Of a stretch of DNA of 64,000 nt, positions 16,942 to 26,075 are shown one piece after another (position 1 is the first letter of the stretch; every line of letters starts with the position of its first letter). The DNA is taken from contig NZ_CP017181.1 in assembly GCF_001729765.1 (NCBI RefSeq), positions 3,658,001-3,722,000 of the forward strand, given 5' to 3'. This DNA comes from Enterobacter kobei (GTDB lineage Bacteria > Pseudomonadota > Gammaproteobacteria > Enterobacterales > Enterobacteriaceae). Both the position numbers and the translations under genes were made by a program. The notes under the pieces are model-generated. The model was not told where the DNA came from. It saw nothing but the letters and a program-made list of their open reading frames with translations, and made no database searches.

Positions 16942-17481
16942 ATGGATGGACCTCGAGATCGAAACATTTTCGGGGCGTTCGCACTCATGATCAGCGACGA
17001 CATCGTTCGCGCTAGTTCATCGCGGGCGCCGGAAGCTGGACCCGCCGCCTCAGCGCTGGCGTTGCTCGCGCACAAGCCCGGGCTCTCGATCCGTATGCTT
17101 GCGATCGGGGTGGGCCTTTCACATGCTGGAACTGTTCGCCTGGTGGATAGATTGGTAAGCGAGGGATTGATCGAGCGTAGGGAGCATTCGACAGACGGGC
17201 GCGCGCGATCCCTCTATCTTACTCCAACTGGCAAGGTCGCGAGCGACGAGGTCCTGGCCTCGCGCGATCAAGTGATTGCCGAAGGGCTATCGATCCTTAA
17301 TCCAGACGAACTGAAAACCTTATCGGACATCGCTGAACGCGTTCTCCGAAATCGCTTGGAAAACCTCGAGCAGTCATACCGCATCTGCCGCTTGTGCTGC
17401 TACGAGGGCTGCACGAACTGCCCCGTCGATGCCGAATTGCATGAGCGAGGTGTGGACCGCGAGAAGAACGACGACGCGTAG
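16942..17481 (+). CDS. MarR-family regulator with C-terminal cysteine cluster (2)
   Basis: About 179 residues from ATG 16942. The winged helix is nearly the same as in the first MarR gene (IGVGLSHAGTVRLVDRLVSEGLIERREHSTDGRARSLYLTPTGK). The C-terminus carries CRLCCYEGCTNCPVDAEL, five cysteines within 15 residues, which could bind a metal or form disulfides. The shared operator and paralogy suggest both MarR proteins act on overlapping target sites. The family is known to use cysteine oxidation for sensing; whether this one does is not shown by sequence. Confidence 0.85.
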   Translation: MDGPRDRNIFGAFALMISDDIVRASSSRAPEAGPAASALALLAHKPGLSIRMLAIGVGLSHAGTVRLVDRLVSEGLIERREHSTDGRARSLYLTPTGKVASDEVLASRDQVIAEGLSILNPDELKTLSDIAERVLRNRLENLEQSYRICRLCCYEGCTNCPVDAELHERGVDREKNDDA

Positions 17482-17489
17482 GAGACTCG

Positions 17490-17612
17490 CAATTGCGGCA
17501 GCTCAACGCTGCTCAGATGGCGGGGCTTCATAATGTCAGCGAGCCTACCATCAGCCGCATTCTTTTGGCTACGCGTCAAGCCGGCCGATCGGGCATGGCG
17601 GTCTCATTCTAA
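17490..17612 (+). pseudogene. Resolvase/invertase C-terminal remnant
   Basis: Forty codons read QLRQLNAAQMAGLHNVSEPTISRILLATRQAG before a stop at 17612. This matches the C-terminal helix-turn-helix of serine recombinases (resolvase/invertase family). No catalytic domain precedes it; the MarR gene ends 8 bp upstream. It is probably the scar of a lost recombinase or transposon. The following 17613-17877 holds nothing recognisable. Confidence 0.45.
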
Positions 17613-17877
17613 TATGTCGGTGATCGCCCCACTTTTAGCCGCTCAATTGATCGGAACGCGGTTTCGGAAGCGGCCGTTCAAACCACTCGCTGCATTCCCA
17701 TTTCTCTATGTCCGATAGGTAGTTTCGGGGAAAAGCAGTCGGGAACAGGTTTCGGGAACGCATGCTCCGGCAGGAGCGCAGCGCGCGTCCCAAACGCGTT
17801 TTCCCGGTAGAGCTTCCCAATCGGCAAAGTGCGGGCCACCTCAGACTGCGAACGCGAAAAACCGCCTGGCTGGTCAC

Positions 17878-18903
17878 TCAAGGCAGGGTAACGACGATTT
17901 TCGCTGCGGATACACCCGCCTTCAGGGCTTCCAAGGCAGCCTGGAGCATTTCAAGGCCCTGGCCCACGATCTTCGCCGGAGGGGCGGGGACGAACGTGCG
18001 CGCCGCGAGAGCCTGCGGCAGGAATTCGCGGTAGATCATTGGACCAACCTCGTCATCCTTGAGGCTCGTCCCGGAGATGTGCGTCGCCTCGACTCCAAAT
18101 GAACGCTCGTCGGGCGGGGCCAGCGTCGCTGCCACCCGGCGCGAGCCCTCGCATCTCGCAACTACGGCAAAACAGTCTTTCATGTGACCGGTCGCGTGAA
18201 GCGTTCCAGCGAGACTGCGCCCGCGCATTGCCTCAATCACGTCTTCCACGATGGCTGGACTCGAGTGGTCAAGAACCTCGCTTGCACCCAGCTCCTTCAA
18301 CAGGCCGACGTTGCGCGCCGAAGCGGTGGCGACGCACCTGTAGCCCGACGCCACCGCGAGCTGGATGGCGTTGCAGCCAACGCTCGACGATCCACCCCAG
18401 ACCAGAACGACCTCTGGACGCGCGGTCGGCGAGTGTAACGGTGGCGCGAGAGCCAACTGTGTCCATCCGTAGAGCCCGCTTGCGGCGGTGCCAAGGCCAA
18501 GCGGGAGGACTGCCGCATCAGCGAAGGCAATGTTGTTGGGGATCGGCGCCGCCATGTGGTCCAGCACGATCGTGTGGTGCTGGAACGCACCCTGCGCAGG
18601 TTGATTTACGGTTGTCCCGACCGCCTGTCCGATGACTCGATCGCCGACCTTGAACCGCTCGACCGCGCCACCGACCGCCGCGACCTCACCGGAGACGTCG
18701 CTGCCGAGAATCGCGGGATAGTCGAGCCATGGCAAAAGCGCGACGTCCTGCAGAATCCAGTCGAGTGGGTTGATCGCGATGGCCGCGTTGCGGATCAATA
18801 TCTCGTTCGCCGCCAGATGCGGCAGAGCGGTGACACCGATCCTCAGTGGCTGCCCCGGCGCTTTCTGCCAGGCGGCCTGATTAGTCACGGTTTCGGTCAT
18901 CAT
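17878..18903 (-). CDS. MDR-superfamily quinone reductase-like dehydrogenase (1)
   Basis: 341 residues of the medium-chain dehydrogenase/reductase type. The GroES-like N-terminal domain (INPLDWILQD..., GSDVSGEVAAVGGAVERFKVGDRV) is followed by a Rossmann domain (VVLVWGGSSSVGCNAIQLAVASGYRCVATAS). The cysteine zinc ligands of true alcohol dehydrogenases are not seen, so it fits the zinc-free quinone oxidoreductase/enoyl reductase branch. The ATG at 18903 overlaps the msrA stop (TGATG), so it is the last gene of the osmC fusion-msrA-MDR operon. Likely role: NADPH-dependent reduction of quinones or other electrophiles. Confidence 0.85.
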   Translation of the reverse strand: MMTETVTNQAAWQKAPGQPLRIGVTALPHLAANEILIRNAAIAINPLDWILQDVALLPWLDYPAILGSDVSGEVAAVGGAVERFKVGDRVIGQAVGTTVNQPAQGAFQHHTIVLDHMAAPIPNNIAFADAAVLPLGLGTAASGLYGWTQLALAPPLHSPTARPEVVLVWGGSSSVGCNAIQLAVASGYRCVATASARNVGLLKELGASEVLDHSSPAIVEDVIEAMRGRSLAGTLHATGHMKDCFAVVARCEGSRRVAATLAPPDERSFGVEATHISGTSLKDDEVGPMIYREFLPQALAARTFVPAPPAKIVGQGLEMLQAALEALKAGVSAAKIVVTLP

Positions 18904-19466
18904 CAACTCTTTCTGTCAAGTATTACAGCTGGGCGTTCGTCTGAGCGGTCCAACCGCCAGGTCGGGCGCACGAAGTGGCAGCTATAGCCCCCAGGATAGC
19001 GCACCAGGTATTCTTGGTGCTCTGGCTCCGCCTCCCAAAAGGGTTCTTCTGGGTTGATCTCCGACACGACCGGGCCTGGCCAGCTTCCTGATGCCTCGAT
19101 TTCCGCGATGGTTGTGAGGGCGACTTCCTTCTGCACTTCGGTGGTGTAGAAAATCGCCGATCGATAGCTCGGACCGACATCGCTGCCTTGTTGCTCGTAG
19201 GTCGTGGGGTCATGTATCTGGAAGAAGAGTTCCAAGAGCGAGCGATAGGCGAGAACGGAAGGGTCGAAGGTCACTTCCACTGCTTCCGCATGGCCGTAAT
19301 GTCTCGCGTAGGTCGGATCAGGCATTTCTCCGCCTGTGTAACCGACACGCGTCGAAATGACTCCCCTGGCTCGGCGCAGCAAATCCTCCATGCCCCAGAA
19401 GCAGCCGCCTGCGAGAATTGCTCGCTCTGTCGCGGCCGCCCTATTGCCGGTAGGCGATTGGCTCAC
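18903..19466 (-). CDS. msrA: Peptide-methionine (S)-S-oxide reductase MsrA (1)
   Basis: 187 residues from GTG 19466, with a GGAGGAGGG site upstream. The active-site motif GCFWG is near residue 20. Family blocks follow: [35 protein letters not shown], then FFQIHDPTT and [13 protein letters not shown]-terminal [12 protein letters not shown] supplies a possible resolving cysteine. MsrA reduces methionine-S-sulfoxide in proteins using thioredoxin. It follows the hydrolase-OsmC fusion by 32 bp and overlaps the next gene. A second MsrA of about 55-60% similar pattern is encoded at 22427. Confidence 0.92.
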   Translation of the reverse strand: MSQSPTGNRAAATERAILAGGCFWGMEDLLRRARGVISTRVGYTGGEMPDPTYARHYGHAEAVEVTFDPSVLAYRSLLELFFQIHDPTTYEQQGSDVGPSYRSAIFYTTEVQKEVALTTIAEIEASGSWPGPVVSEINPEEPFWEAEPEHQEYLVRYPGGYSCHFVRPTWRLDRSDERPAVILDRKS

Positions 19467-19498
19467 AGTCCGTTCGCCCTCCTCCGTGTGCGCCACGG

Positions 19499-20725
19499 TC
19501 AAGCCAGCCTCGCGGGATCCGCAGCCTGACTGGCGCTCAAGAGCTCGGTCTGCACGTCCGAACCCCGGATGAGACTCAGATCGACGGGACACCGATCAGC
19601 GATCGCGAGGATCCGAGCGCGCTGATCATCACTCAGCGGCCCATCGAGGACAATGGTGCGGGTGAACCGGTCGGGTGGCATCATGTCCGGCACCTTCTCG
19701 TGCTGCACGGTCGTGCTCGCCCGTTCGAGCGGAAAGCCCTTGCGGTTCGCATAGAGACGCATCGTCATCACCGTGCAGGCTGCGAGGCCGGCAGATACGA
19801 GTTCGTAGGGAGATAGTCCGGTCCCGAGGCCACCGACCGATGCTGGCTCGTCGGCGAACAGAGTGTGCTCGCCGCTGCGGACCTTGAGCTGGAACGTCCC
19901 TGCAAGAGTTTCGGTGGAGACGACGCCCTCCGCAACCTCGACCTGCGGAAGATCCGCGCTGAGTGGTGGGAGAAAGCGGCTCGCCCAAACCGCCACCATG
20001 GCCGCGGCGTAGTTCGCGTCCGCGACGTCGGTGAGAAGGTGATCCGCGTTGTCGAGCGAGATGAAGCTTTTAGGGTGCCTGGACGCGACGAAGATGCGCG
20101 ACGCGTGGTCGATGCCGACCACCTGATCCAGCGGAGAGTGCATGACCAGCACCGGCCGTCGCAGGGAGGCAATGGCCTTCTCGACGTCGATCCCCTCAAC
20201 CGCCTCAAGGAACCCTCGGCGAATGAGGAAGGGCCTACCGGCAATCTCCACCGAGGCCTCGCCCTCGCTCGCGATGGTGTCCAGATCATTCGGTCCGAAG
20301 AGGCGCAAGATATGCTGAAGGTCGGCCGGCGCACCAATCGTCGCTACCGCCGCAATATCAGGCATGTCGGCGGCGGCTACGATCGCAGCGGTGCCACCCA
20401 GGCTGTGCCCGACGAGGAGGGACGGTGACATGCCCGCCGCCGCCATCGCATTTGCGGCGGCCCGAAGGTCCTCGACGTCCGACGCGAAGTTCACAGGTTC
20501 TCCCGTCCCACCGCCGATCCCGGTCCCGGCGAAATCGAACCTCAAGACCCCGATGCCCGCACGCGACAGCGCGCGCGAGATGTGAACAGCGGCGCGACTG
20601 TCTTTCCCGCACGTGAAGCAGTGGGCGAAGATCGCCCAGCCCCGCGGCGTCCCTTCCGGCGGTTCGAGGTGCCCGGACAGCGGAGAGCCAGCCCCACTGA
20701 CAAACGTAAATGATCTTCCTGCCAT
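19499..20725 (-). CDS. Alpha/beta hydrolase-OsmC fusion protein
   Basis: About 408 residues with two domains. Residues 1-250 are an alpha/beta hydrolase: [12 protein letters not shown], nucleophile elbow GHSLGG, and the late motif DNADHLL supplying the histidine. Residues about 270-400 are an OsmC/Ohr-like domain with both redox cysteines ([18 protein letters not shown] and DRCPVDLSL). OsmC proteins reduce organic hydroperoxides. The two starts ATGGAC (20731) and ATGGCA (20725) both lie near GGAGG; either is possible. It is the first gene of the operon leading into msrA and faces the LysR gene across two copies of the shared dyad. Confidence 0.88.
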   Translation of the reverse strand: MAGRSFTFVSGAGSPLSGHLEPPEGTPRGWAIFAHCFTCGKDSRAAVHISRALSRAGIGVLRFDFAGTGIGGGTGEPVNFASDVEDLRAAANAMAAAGMSPSLLVGHSLGGTAAIVAAADMPDIAAVATIGAPADLQHILRLFGPNDLDTIASEGEASVEIAGRPFLIRRGFLEAVEGIDVEKAIASLRRPVLVMHSPLDQVVGIDHASRIFVASRHPKSFISLDNADHLLTDVADANYAAAMVAVWASRFLPPLSADLPQVEVAEGVVSTETLAGTFQLKVRSGEHTLFADEPASVGGLGTGLSPYELVSAGLAACTVMTMRLYANRKGFPLERASTTVQHEKVPDMMPPDRFTRTIVLDGPLSDDQRARILAIADRCPVDLSLIRGSDVQTELLSASQAADPARLA

Positions 20726-20834
20726 GTCCATCAAACCTCCAGCACGCGGCTTGGCGGTTGCGCTCTCAGAACCTTCGACGGAGCTGAGCGGAGCGCACCG
20801 CCAACCGGTAATCGTCATCTCAGGCTATCATTTA

Positions 20835-20889
20835 TATGTCTGGCGCATATAGACAAGCCCCTATACCATGATTATATGCGCCAAGCATA
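20835..20889. promoter_or_regulatory. Two TATGC-N5-GCATA-type dyads in the osmC/lysR divergent promoter
   Basis: TATGT-CTGGC-GCATA at 20835-20849 and TATGC-GCCAA-GCATA at 20875-20889, centres 40 bp apart, between the divergent hydrolase-OsmC operon (starts at 20725) and the LysR gene (start 20960). Two sites in one divergent promoter suggest coordinated control of both directions. Confidence 0.65.
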
Positions 20890-20959
20890 CTTCTGCGACC
20901 TGCTTTCCAAAGGCGGTCTCACGGAAGAGGTATCAGTCAGGCGCGTGGGCCAAAGGACT

Positions 20960-21835
20960 ATGGAACTCAATCAAGTCAGCTATTTCATCAACTTGGCCGA
21001 GACGCTGAATTTCACAGCGGCCGCTCGCTTGAGCGGTGTGTCACAGCCAAGTCTGACCCGCGCGATCCGCCGCTTGGAAGATGAGCTTGGCGGGCCGCTG
21101 ATCTATCGCGACGGGAAGAACAGCCGCCTGACTGGCCTTGGCCATGACGTCGAGGCAGAATTCCGGCGCATGGTGGTCGCGATGAAGAGCGTTCGCAATC
21201 ACTCGGAGCACTGGGCGATGGGGGGGCACCGCGTGCTGGATGTCGCCGTCGCGCCCACCGTCGGACCAAAGGAATTTACGGCATTCTTCGAGAGCGCATT
21301 GGCGGAGATGCCATCCATCGAAATCAAGCTGCACTCGCTCCAGTCGAACGAGGACACATCGGAGGTGCTTTCAGGAAAATACCACGCGTGCATCATGCCG
21401 CGTGAAACAAGACCGGAACGCAAGCTGGATGTGCATCCTCTATTTCGGGAGCGCTTCGTGCTCGGCTGTTCTGCAAACCATCCCTTGGCTGCCAACGAGA
21501 TCGTGCGCGGCGAAGACCTGCTCGAGTTTCCTTTCGTCGATCGCCTGAAATGCGAGTTTCGCGATCGGATCCTCGATCACTTCGCGCGACGGGACTTGCT
21601 CATGCGACCTCGCTTTCGATCAGATCGCGAGGACTGGGTGCAACGGGTCGTCGCTGACGGCCACGCCATATGCATTCTTCCGGAACGATCGCCGACCGTG
21701 CAAGGCCTCGTCACTCGGCCGATCGACGGATTTGTCTTGGAGCGCGAAGTCGTGATCGCGACAGTATCCGGCTCCACGGCAACGGTCGAGATACGGAACA
21801 TCGCGCAGCTGGCAGCCCGGTATGAGTGGAACTGA
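20960..21835 (+). CDS. LysR-family transcriptional regulator
   Basis: 291 residues from ATG 20960 (MELNQVSYFINLAETLNFTAAARLSGVSQPSLTRAIRRLEDELGGPLIYRDG), a typical LysR winged helix-turn-helix, followed by a periplasmic-binding-protein-like effector domain. One cysteine is in LGCSANHPL and another in RLKCEFRDR; cysteines at similar places allow thiol sensing in some LysR proteins, an inference here. An earlier ATG at 20876 would run through the shared dyad and is less likely. It is divergent from the osmC-msrA-MDR operon and upstream of msrB-msrA, so it could activate either. Confidence 0.87.
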   Translation: MELNQVSYFINLAETLNFTAAARLSGVSQPSLTRAIRRLEDELGGPLIYRDGKNSRLTGLGHDVEAEFRRMVVAMKSVRNHSEHWAMGGHRVLDVAVAPTVGPKEFTAFFESALAEMPSIEIKLHSLQSNEDTSEVLSGKYHACIMPRETRPERKLDVHPLFRERFVLGCSANHPLAANEIVRGEDLLEFPFVDRLKCEFRDRILDHFARRDLLMRPRFRSDREDWVQRVVADGHAICILPERSPTVQGLVTRPIDGFVLEREVVIATVSGSTATVEIRNIAQLAARYEWN

Positions 21836-21862
21836 ATCACGACGTGAAGAGCTTCGGCGCTA

Positions 21863-21914
21863 TGGAAACTATACGCGCAGCGTATTGGATAAATCTGGGG
21901 CGCACTGCTATAGT
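21863..21914 (+). promoter_or_regulatory. msrB promoter with dyad next to the -35 box
   Basis: GGAAACTATACGCGCAGCG is followed by a likely -35 TTGGAT (21885-21890) and -10 TATAGT (21909-21914), 18 bp apart. The dyad ATACG-CGCAG-CGTAT (21871-21885) runs into the -35 from upstream. An almost parallel arrangement precedes the molybdopterin oxidoreductase gene near 31150-31201. A site just upstream of -35 fits activation better than repression. Confidence 0.55.
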
Positions 21915-21981
21915 CGGCGCAATGACTGCAAAGATAAATGACAGTGTGTCGAGCTCTCTAGATTAATTATTGGAGACTATC

Positions 21982-22425
21982 ATGAAGTTTGAGAAGTCAC
22001 AGGCAGCAGTTGACCGCCTGACCCCCGAGCAACGCCGGATTACCCAGGATTCGGGGACCGAAAGGCCCTTCACGGGTGAGCACAACGACAACAAGGAGCC
22101 TGGCATCTACGTCGACATAGTGTCGGGAGAGCCGCTGTTCGCTTCAACGGACAAGTTCGATTCGGGTACTGGCTGGCCCAGCTTCACCAAGCCGATCGTT
22201 CCGGCAAACGTGAACGAGGTGCGGGACAGTGCACACGGCATGGTCCGGACGGAGGTCAGGTCGGTACACGCCGACAGCCATCTGGGCCACGTTTTCCCGG
22301 ACGGTCCTTCCGACCGCGGCGGTCTGCGCTACTGCATCAACTCTGCGTCCCTTCGCTTCATCCCGCGCGACGAGATGGAGTCCGAGGGATACGGTGAATA
22401 TCTCGATCAAGTAGAGGAGGCTTAA
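21982..22425 (+). CDS. msrB: Peptide-methionine (R)-S-oxide reductase MsrB
   Basis: 147 residues from ATG 21982, preceded by TTGGAGACTATC. Family blocks: [44 protein letters not shown], then [14 protein letters not shown] and the catalytic-cysteine motif [13 protein letters not shown]. The zinc-binding CxxC pairs of many MsrB are absent, as in one known subgroup. MsrB reduces methionine-R-sulfoxide, complementing MsrA. The stop is 1 bp before the start of the following msrA, so both stereo-specific reductases are made together. Confidence 0.92.
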   Translation: MKFEKSQAAVDRLTPEQRRITQDSGTERPFTGEHNDNKEPGIYVDIVSGEPLFASTDKFDSGTGWPSFTKPIVPANVNEVRDSAHGMVRTEVRSVHADSHLGHVFPDGPSDRGGLRYCINSASLRFIPRDEMESEGYGEYLDQVEEA

Positions 22426-22426
22426 C

Positions 22427-22966
22427 ATGCATCAGCGCGCTGTTCTCGCAGGAGGATGTTTCTGGGGCATGCAGGATCTGATCCGCAAGCGGCCCGGCAT
22501 CATCTCGACCCGTGTGGGTTACACGGGCGGCGATATTCCGAACGCCACGTATCGTAATCACGGCACGCATGCCGAGGGGATCGAGATTGTCTTCGACCCG
22601 ACAGTGACGAGCTACCGGCACATCCTGGAATTCTTCTTCCAGATCCACGATCCGACGACGCTGAACCGCCAGGGCAATGATCGTGGGCTCTCCTACCGGT
22701 CGGGCATCTATTATGTCGACGAGGAGCAGAAGCGCGTCGCCGAGGATACGATCGCCGATGTGGATGCCTCGGGGCTGTGGGATGGCAAAGTGGTGACCGA
22801 GGTCCAGCCGGTCGGCGAGTTCTGGGAGGCCGAGCCCGATCACCAGGATTATCTGGAGAAGCGGCCGGGCGGCTACACCTGCCACTTCGTCCGTCCCGAC
22901 TGGGTTCTTCCAAAGCGGCATGAGGCCGGCGATGTGAGCCCTGCGGCCGGGGCTGCAGCGGAATAG
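22427..22966 (+). CDS. msrA: Peptide-methionine (S)-S-oxide reductase MsrA (2)
   Basis: 179 residues; catalytic motif GCFWG at residues 10-14, then [61 protein letters not shown], and C-terminal [12 protein letters not shown]. It follows msrB with 1 bp between and shares its promoter. It is a paralog of the msrA at 18903-19466 in the opposite operon, so the island encodes two MsrA enzymes and one MsrB. AGGAGG site lies within the msrB end. Confidence 0.93.
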   Translation: MHQRAVLAGGCFWGMQDLIRKRPGIISTRVGYTGGDIPNATYRNHGTHAEGIEIVFDPTVTSYRHILEFFFQIHDPTTLNRQGNDRGLSYRSGIYYVDEEQKRVAEDTIADVDASGLWDGKVVTEVQPVGEFWEAEPDHQDYLEKRPGGYTCHFVRPDWVLPKRHEAGDVSPAAGAAAE

Positions 22967-23098
22967 GCTTCGCTGCCGTTAGTGCCGCGCCGATCCGGTT
23001 CGCAACCTCCGACGACCGCGTCAATCGACGCGGTCGTCGAACCCGGCCTTGAAGCAGATCATTCCATTCAGCCGCCGTCGCAGTGCCAGGATCCAGAT

Positions 23099-23803
23099 AT
23101 GACAGACCTCTCCTCCTTTCCCATCACGCAGCGCTGGCCAGCATCTTATCCGGATCGCTTGCAACTATACGCGGCCCCCACGCCCAACGGCGTCAAGGTC
23201 TCGATGATGCTGGAGGAGACTGGCCTGCCGTATGAGCCCCACTTCGTCGACATCTCGAACAACGAGTCGAAGGATCCAGCGTTCGTGTCGTTGAATCCCA
23301 ACGGCCGCATACCCGCGATCATCGATCCGGCTGGCCCTGACGGCCAGCCCATTGGCATATGGGAAACCGGTGCGATCCTCATCTATCTGGCCGACAAGAC
23401 GGGGCAGCTCATCTCAACAACACCCGCCCAGCGGTACGAGACTCTGGCCTGGGTGTTCTTTCAGGTGTCGGGCGTTGGGCCGACCTTCGGACAGCTAGGC
23501 TTTTTCCTGCGATTTGCCGGCAAGGACTATGAGGACAAGCGACCTCGGCAGCGCTTTGTTGATGAATCCAGGCGTCTTCTCGGGGTCCTGGATCACCGGC
23601 TGGAGGGCCGCGAATGGATTGTCGATGATTACTCGATCGCGGACATTGCGACGTTTGGCTGGGTGAATGCGCTGGTCGAATTCTACGCAGCGGGCGACAT
23701 CCTCGGCCTAAGCAGCTATTCGAACGTGCAGGCATGGCTCGAACGCGGGCTGGCGCGACCGGCTGTACAGCGTGGCCTGCGAATTCCTGCGAGGCCTGCA
23801 TGA
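23099..23803 (+). CDS. Glutathione S-transferase (YfcG/Ure2p-like)
   Basis: 234 residues. The N-terminal thioredoxin-fold GST domain (LQLYAAPTPNGVKVSMMLEETGLPYEPHFVDISNNESKDPAFVSLNPNGRIPAIID) resembles the YfcG/Ure2p-like group, with NPNGRIPAI containing the cis-proline and WETGAILIYLADK the glutathione-binding region. An all-helical C-terminal domain follows. Such enzymes conjugate or reduce electrophiles, and YfcG-type members have disulfide reductase activity. Its stop overlaps the CorA-type start (ATGA). It follows the msrB-msrA pair on the same strand. Confidence 0.88.
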   Translation: MTDLSSFPITQRWPASYPDRLQLYAAPTPNGVKVSMMLEETGLPYEPHFVDISNNESKDPAFVSLNPNGRIPAIIDPAGPDGQPIGIWETGAILIYLADKTGQLISTTPAQRYETLAWVFFQVSGVGPTFGQLGFFLRFAGKDYEDKRPRQRFVDESRRLLGVLDHRLEGREWIVDDYSIADIATFGWVNALVEFYAAGDILGLSSYSNVQAWLERGLARPAVQRGLRIPARPA

Positions 23804-24768
23804 CCATTATCGCCGCATATTATTACAACGAAGGTAAGCGAGTCCGTGAAATCAGGCTCGATGAGCACGTCGAACTAAACGAGAATCGCTCGGGCTTCTG
23901 CTGGATCGCGCTTAGCGAGCCCACCGCAGACGAACTCAGCGCGATCCAGACGACGTATAACCTCCATCCTTTGGCGATCGACAACGCCATGCACCCGCTG
24001 TGCCCGCCCAAGCTCGAGGTCTACAACGATGAGTTGTACGTCGTCGCCCAGACCGCCGAGCTGGTCGGCGACCGGATCAGCTACGGCAAGATGGCGATCT
24101 TCACCGGTCACAATCACCTTATCACCGTGCGGCACGGCAATGCCGGAGCGCTGGGCAAACTTCGGGAGCAACTCGAGGCATCGCCGACGCAGTTCGGCAA
24201 GGGTGTCGACTATGTGCTGCACGCGATCTTGCACCGAGTGGTCGACCAGTATCTGCCCATCTTCGAAATGATCGAGGACGACGTCCTGGCGATGGAGCGA
24301 CGGTCGCTGCACGATTTCCTCGGGCCAGAAGAGGTGGCGCGAATCTTCGAACTAAGGTCCGAACTCACGCGGTTCCAGCGCACGCTCGGGGCTATGGCCG
24401 AGCTGGTGCGAAAGCTCGTTCGCGGCCACTTTCCCTGCATCAGCGCCGAAATGACACCATATTTCCACGACGTCGCGGACCATGTCCACCGCGTGCAGTC
24501 CATGGTCGACGGCCTCCTGCTTGTCCTGTCCACGGTCTTCGAGGCCAGCAGCCTTCTGGAAGCGCAAAGGATCGGTGTGGTCACTCGCCAGCTCGCGGCC
24601 TGGGCGGCGCTCTTGGCGGTCCCGACGGCGATCGCCGGAATATATGGCATGAACTTCAAGCACATGCCGGAACTGGACACGCCATATGGCTACTTCGTCG
24701 TGCTCGGAGTGATAGCGGTGTTCTGCCTTCTCCTATTCATGCGCTTCAAGAAGGCCAAGTGGCTATGA
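23800..24768 (+). CDS. CorA-type divalent cation transporter
   Basis: 322 residues from ATG 23800, which overlaps the GST stop. A long cytosolic N-terminal domain precedes two C-terminal membrane helices, with the family signature GMNF (YGMNFKHMPEL) between them and a short basic C-terminus (RFKKAKWL). CorA-like proteins carry Mg2+, Co2+ or, in the ZntB group, Zn2+. The loop MPEL instead of the typical MPEL/MPELxWxxG gives no exact ion assignment. Co-translation with the GST gene suggests regulated expression within the stress island. Confidence 0.88.
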   Translation: MTIIAAYYYNEGKRVREIRLDEHVELNENRSGFCWIALSEPTADELSAIQTTYNLHPLAIDNAMHPLCPPKLEVYNDELYVVAQTAELVGDRISYGKMAIFTGHNHLITVRHGNAGALGKLREQLEASPTQFGKGVDYVLHAILHRVVDQYLPIFEMIEDDVLAMERRSLHDFLGPEEVARIFELRSELTRFQRTLGAMAELVRKLVRGHFPCISAEMTPYFHDVADHVHRVQSMVDGLLLVLSTVFEASSLLEAQRIGVVTRQLAAWAALLAVPTAIAGIYGMNFKHMPELDTPYGYFVVLGVIAVFCLLLFMRFKKAKWL

Positions 24769-24859
24769 GTAACGCACTTCGCGAGCTTCTCCGTCCGCCG
24801 AGTCACAGCGCGCTTTGTGCGCGAGCGTGTCCAATCCAGTTCAAGATGAAGGTGCTTCC

Positions 24860-25432
24860 ATGACCTCCCAGGTGACCGACGTTCTAGAAGCAGTCCAGTC
24901 ATTCATCGCCAAAGGCTATGACCGCGAATACCGCGTCAAGGACGGCAATCTCGTCGATCTCGAACTAGGGTCAACCCTCGATGCATGCAGCATTCGCGTC
25001 GATGCGGCGTTGCGCCTCGAGAGCGGGGACGACGGCGAAGATGCCTCCAACATCTACGCGATCACCGATCCGGCGACAGAGCATAAAGGCCTGTTGATCG
25101 ACGCCTTCGACGTGTTCCACGAAATCTGCCCCCGCGACTTGTCCGAGCGCCTTGTGGCGCATCGGGAAACAGCACCGGCAGGTGACCAGGACGCGCCGAG
25201 CAAGCACGGACTACGGAAAGTCTACAAGAGCGAGTTTCACAGCGATCCCGAGCGTTACGTTCTGCGCGAGGGCTTTCCAGACTTCCCGCCATGCCCTTTC
25301 GGCCAATCCTTCAGCATCCTCGGCTTCGATACCGCCGAGCAGGAATATGTCTGGCTCGTCACGAGCATCATTCGAGATCCTCGGCTGATCAGGGTTCCAT
25401 ACCAGGGCGAAGACGTCATCAGCGACGAATAG
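24860..25432 (+). CDS. Protein of unknown function (acidic, stress-island)
   Basis: 190 residues from ATG 24860 with an AAGGTGCTTCC leader. The first 90 residues (FIAKGYDREYRVKDGNLVDLELGSTLDAC..., DASNIYAITDPATEHKGLLIDAF) resemble a short alphaproteobacterial protein family often mislabelled phosphoribosylpyrophosphate synthetase; no PRPP-synthase motif is visible. The second half (FHSDPERYVLREGFPDFPPCPFGQSFSILGFDTAEQEYVWLVTSII) is not recognised. Soluble, no signal peptide. Same strand as the GST-CorA pair. Confidence 0.65.
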   Translation: MTSQVTDVLEAVQSFIAKGYDREYRVKDGNLVDLELGSTLDACSIRVDAALRLESGDDGEDASNIYAITDPATEHKGLLIDAFDVFHEICPRDLSERLVAHRETAPAGDQDAPSKHGLRKVYKSEFHSDPERYVLREGFPDFPPCPFGQSFSILGFDTAEQEYVWLVTSIIRDPRLIRVPYQGEDVISDE

Positions 25433-25519
25433 CGGTGTCGCTTAGCCGGAAAGGCTGGCCTTCCTGGCCCACACATCTGCAGGCTGAACTTTAAGAACAT
25501 CGAAAATTAGGAGGTGATT

Positions 25520-25969
25520 ATGGACTGGAACAAGGACCACATACGAGAAACTATGCTCTTGCTGGAGACAGCAGCGTTGCACAGCGCTCGCGAAAACTAC
25601 CTGGACTATGTCTCTACCGCTCGGCTCGATCGGAGCGAACCGATCGAAAACGACGAACTAGCTCAGGCCGAGGTCGCGAGCGACTTCGCTGAAGCGCTCG
25701 ATGACACGCTCCATGACTACGCCAATAAACTCGAAAAGCTCAGGACGATCGATTTCGGCCCCAAGTTGGCCGTCAACGAAGGCGCTGTCGTCAAGCTGTC
25801 CGGCCGCCACTTTGTGATCGCGGTGTCAACGAGCAAGTTTACCTGTCAGGGGCGTGAGCTCATGGGCATTTCCACGATGGCGCCGATCTTCGAAGCGATC
25901 GAGGGTGCCCGAGCCGGGGAGACCGTGCAGTTCAACGGCCGGGACCTCACCGTAGAAGACGTGGAATAA
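25520..25969 (+). CDS. GreA/GreB C-terminal-domain-like protein
   Basis: 149 residues from ATG 25520 with a strong AGGAGG site. The N-terminal half is helical (LLLETAALHSARENYLDYVSTARLDRSEPIENDELAQAEVASDFAEAL), and the C-terminal part (NEGAVVKLSGRHFVIAVSTSKFTCQGRELMGISTMAPIFEAIEGARAGETVQFNGRDLTVEDV) follows the GreA/GreB FKBP-like domain pattern. It lacks the acidic coiled-coil tip of true transcript-cleavage factors. It may bind RNA polymerase or be a divergent relative; function is not shown. Confidence 0.6.
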   Translation: MDWNKDHIRETMLLLETAALHSARENYLDYVSTARLDRSEPIENDELAQAEVASDFAEALDDTLHDYANKLEKLRTIDFGPKLAVNEGAVVKLSGRHFVIAVSTSKFTCQGRELMGISTMAPIFEAIEGARAGETVQFNGRDLTVEDVE

Positions 25970-26075
25970 AGCCCTCCACCGCAGCCGGCGCGCTAGTGCC
26001 GAACGCCCTGCATCTCTTTCTGCATGCATACGGTCACTTGCAGCCGCGTTGACCTGGCTCATCAAAGGCAAACTC

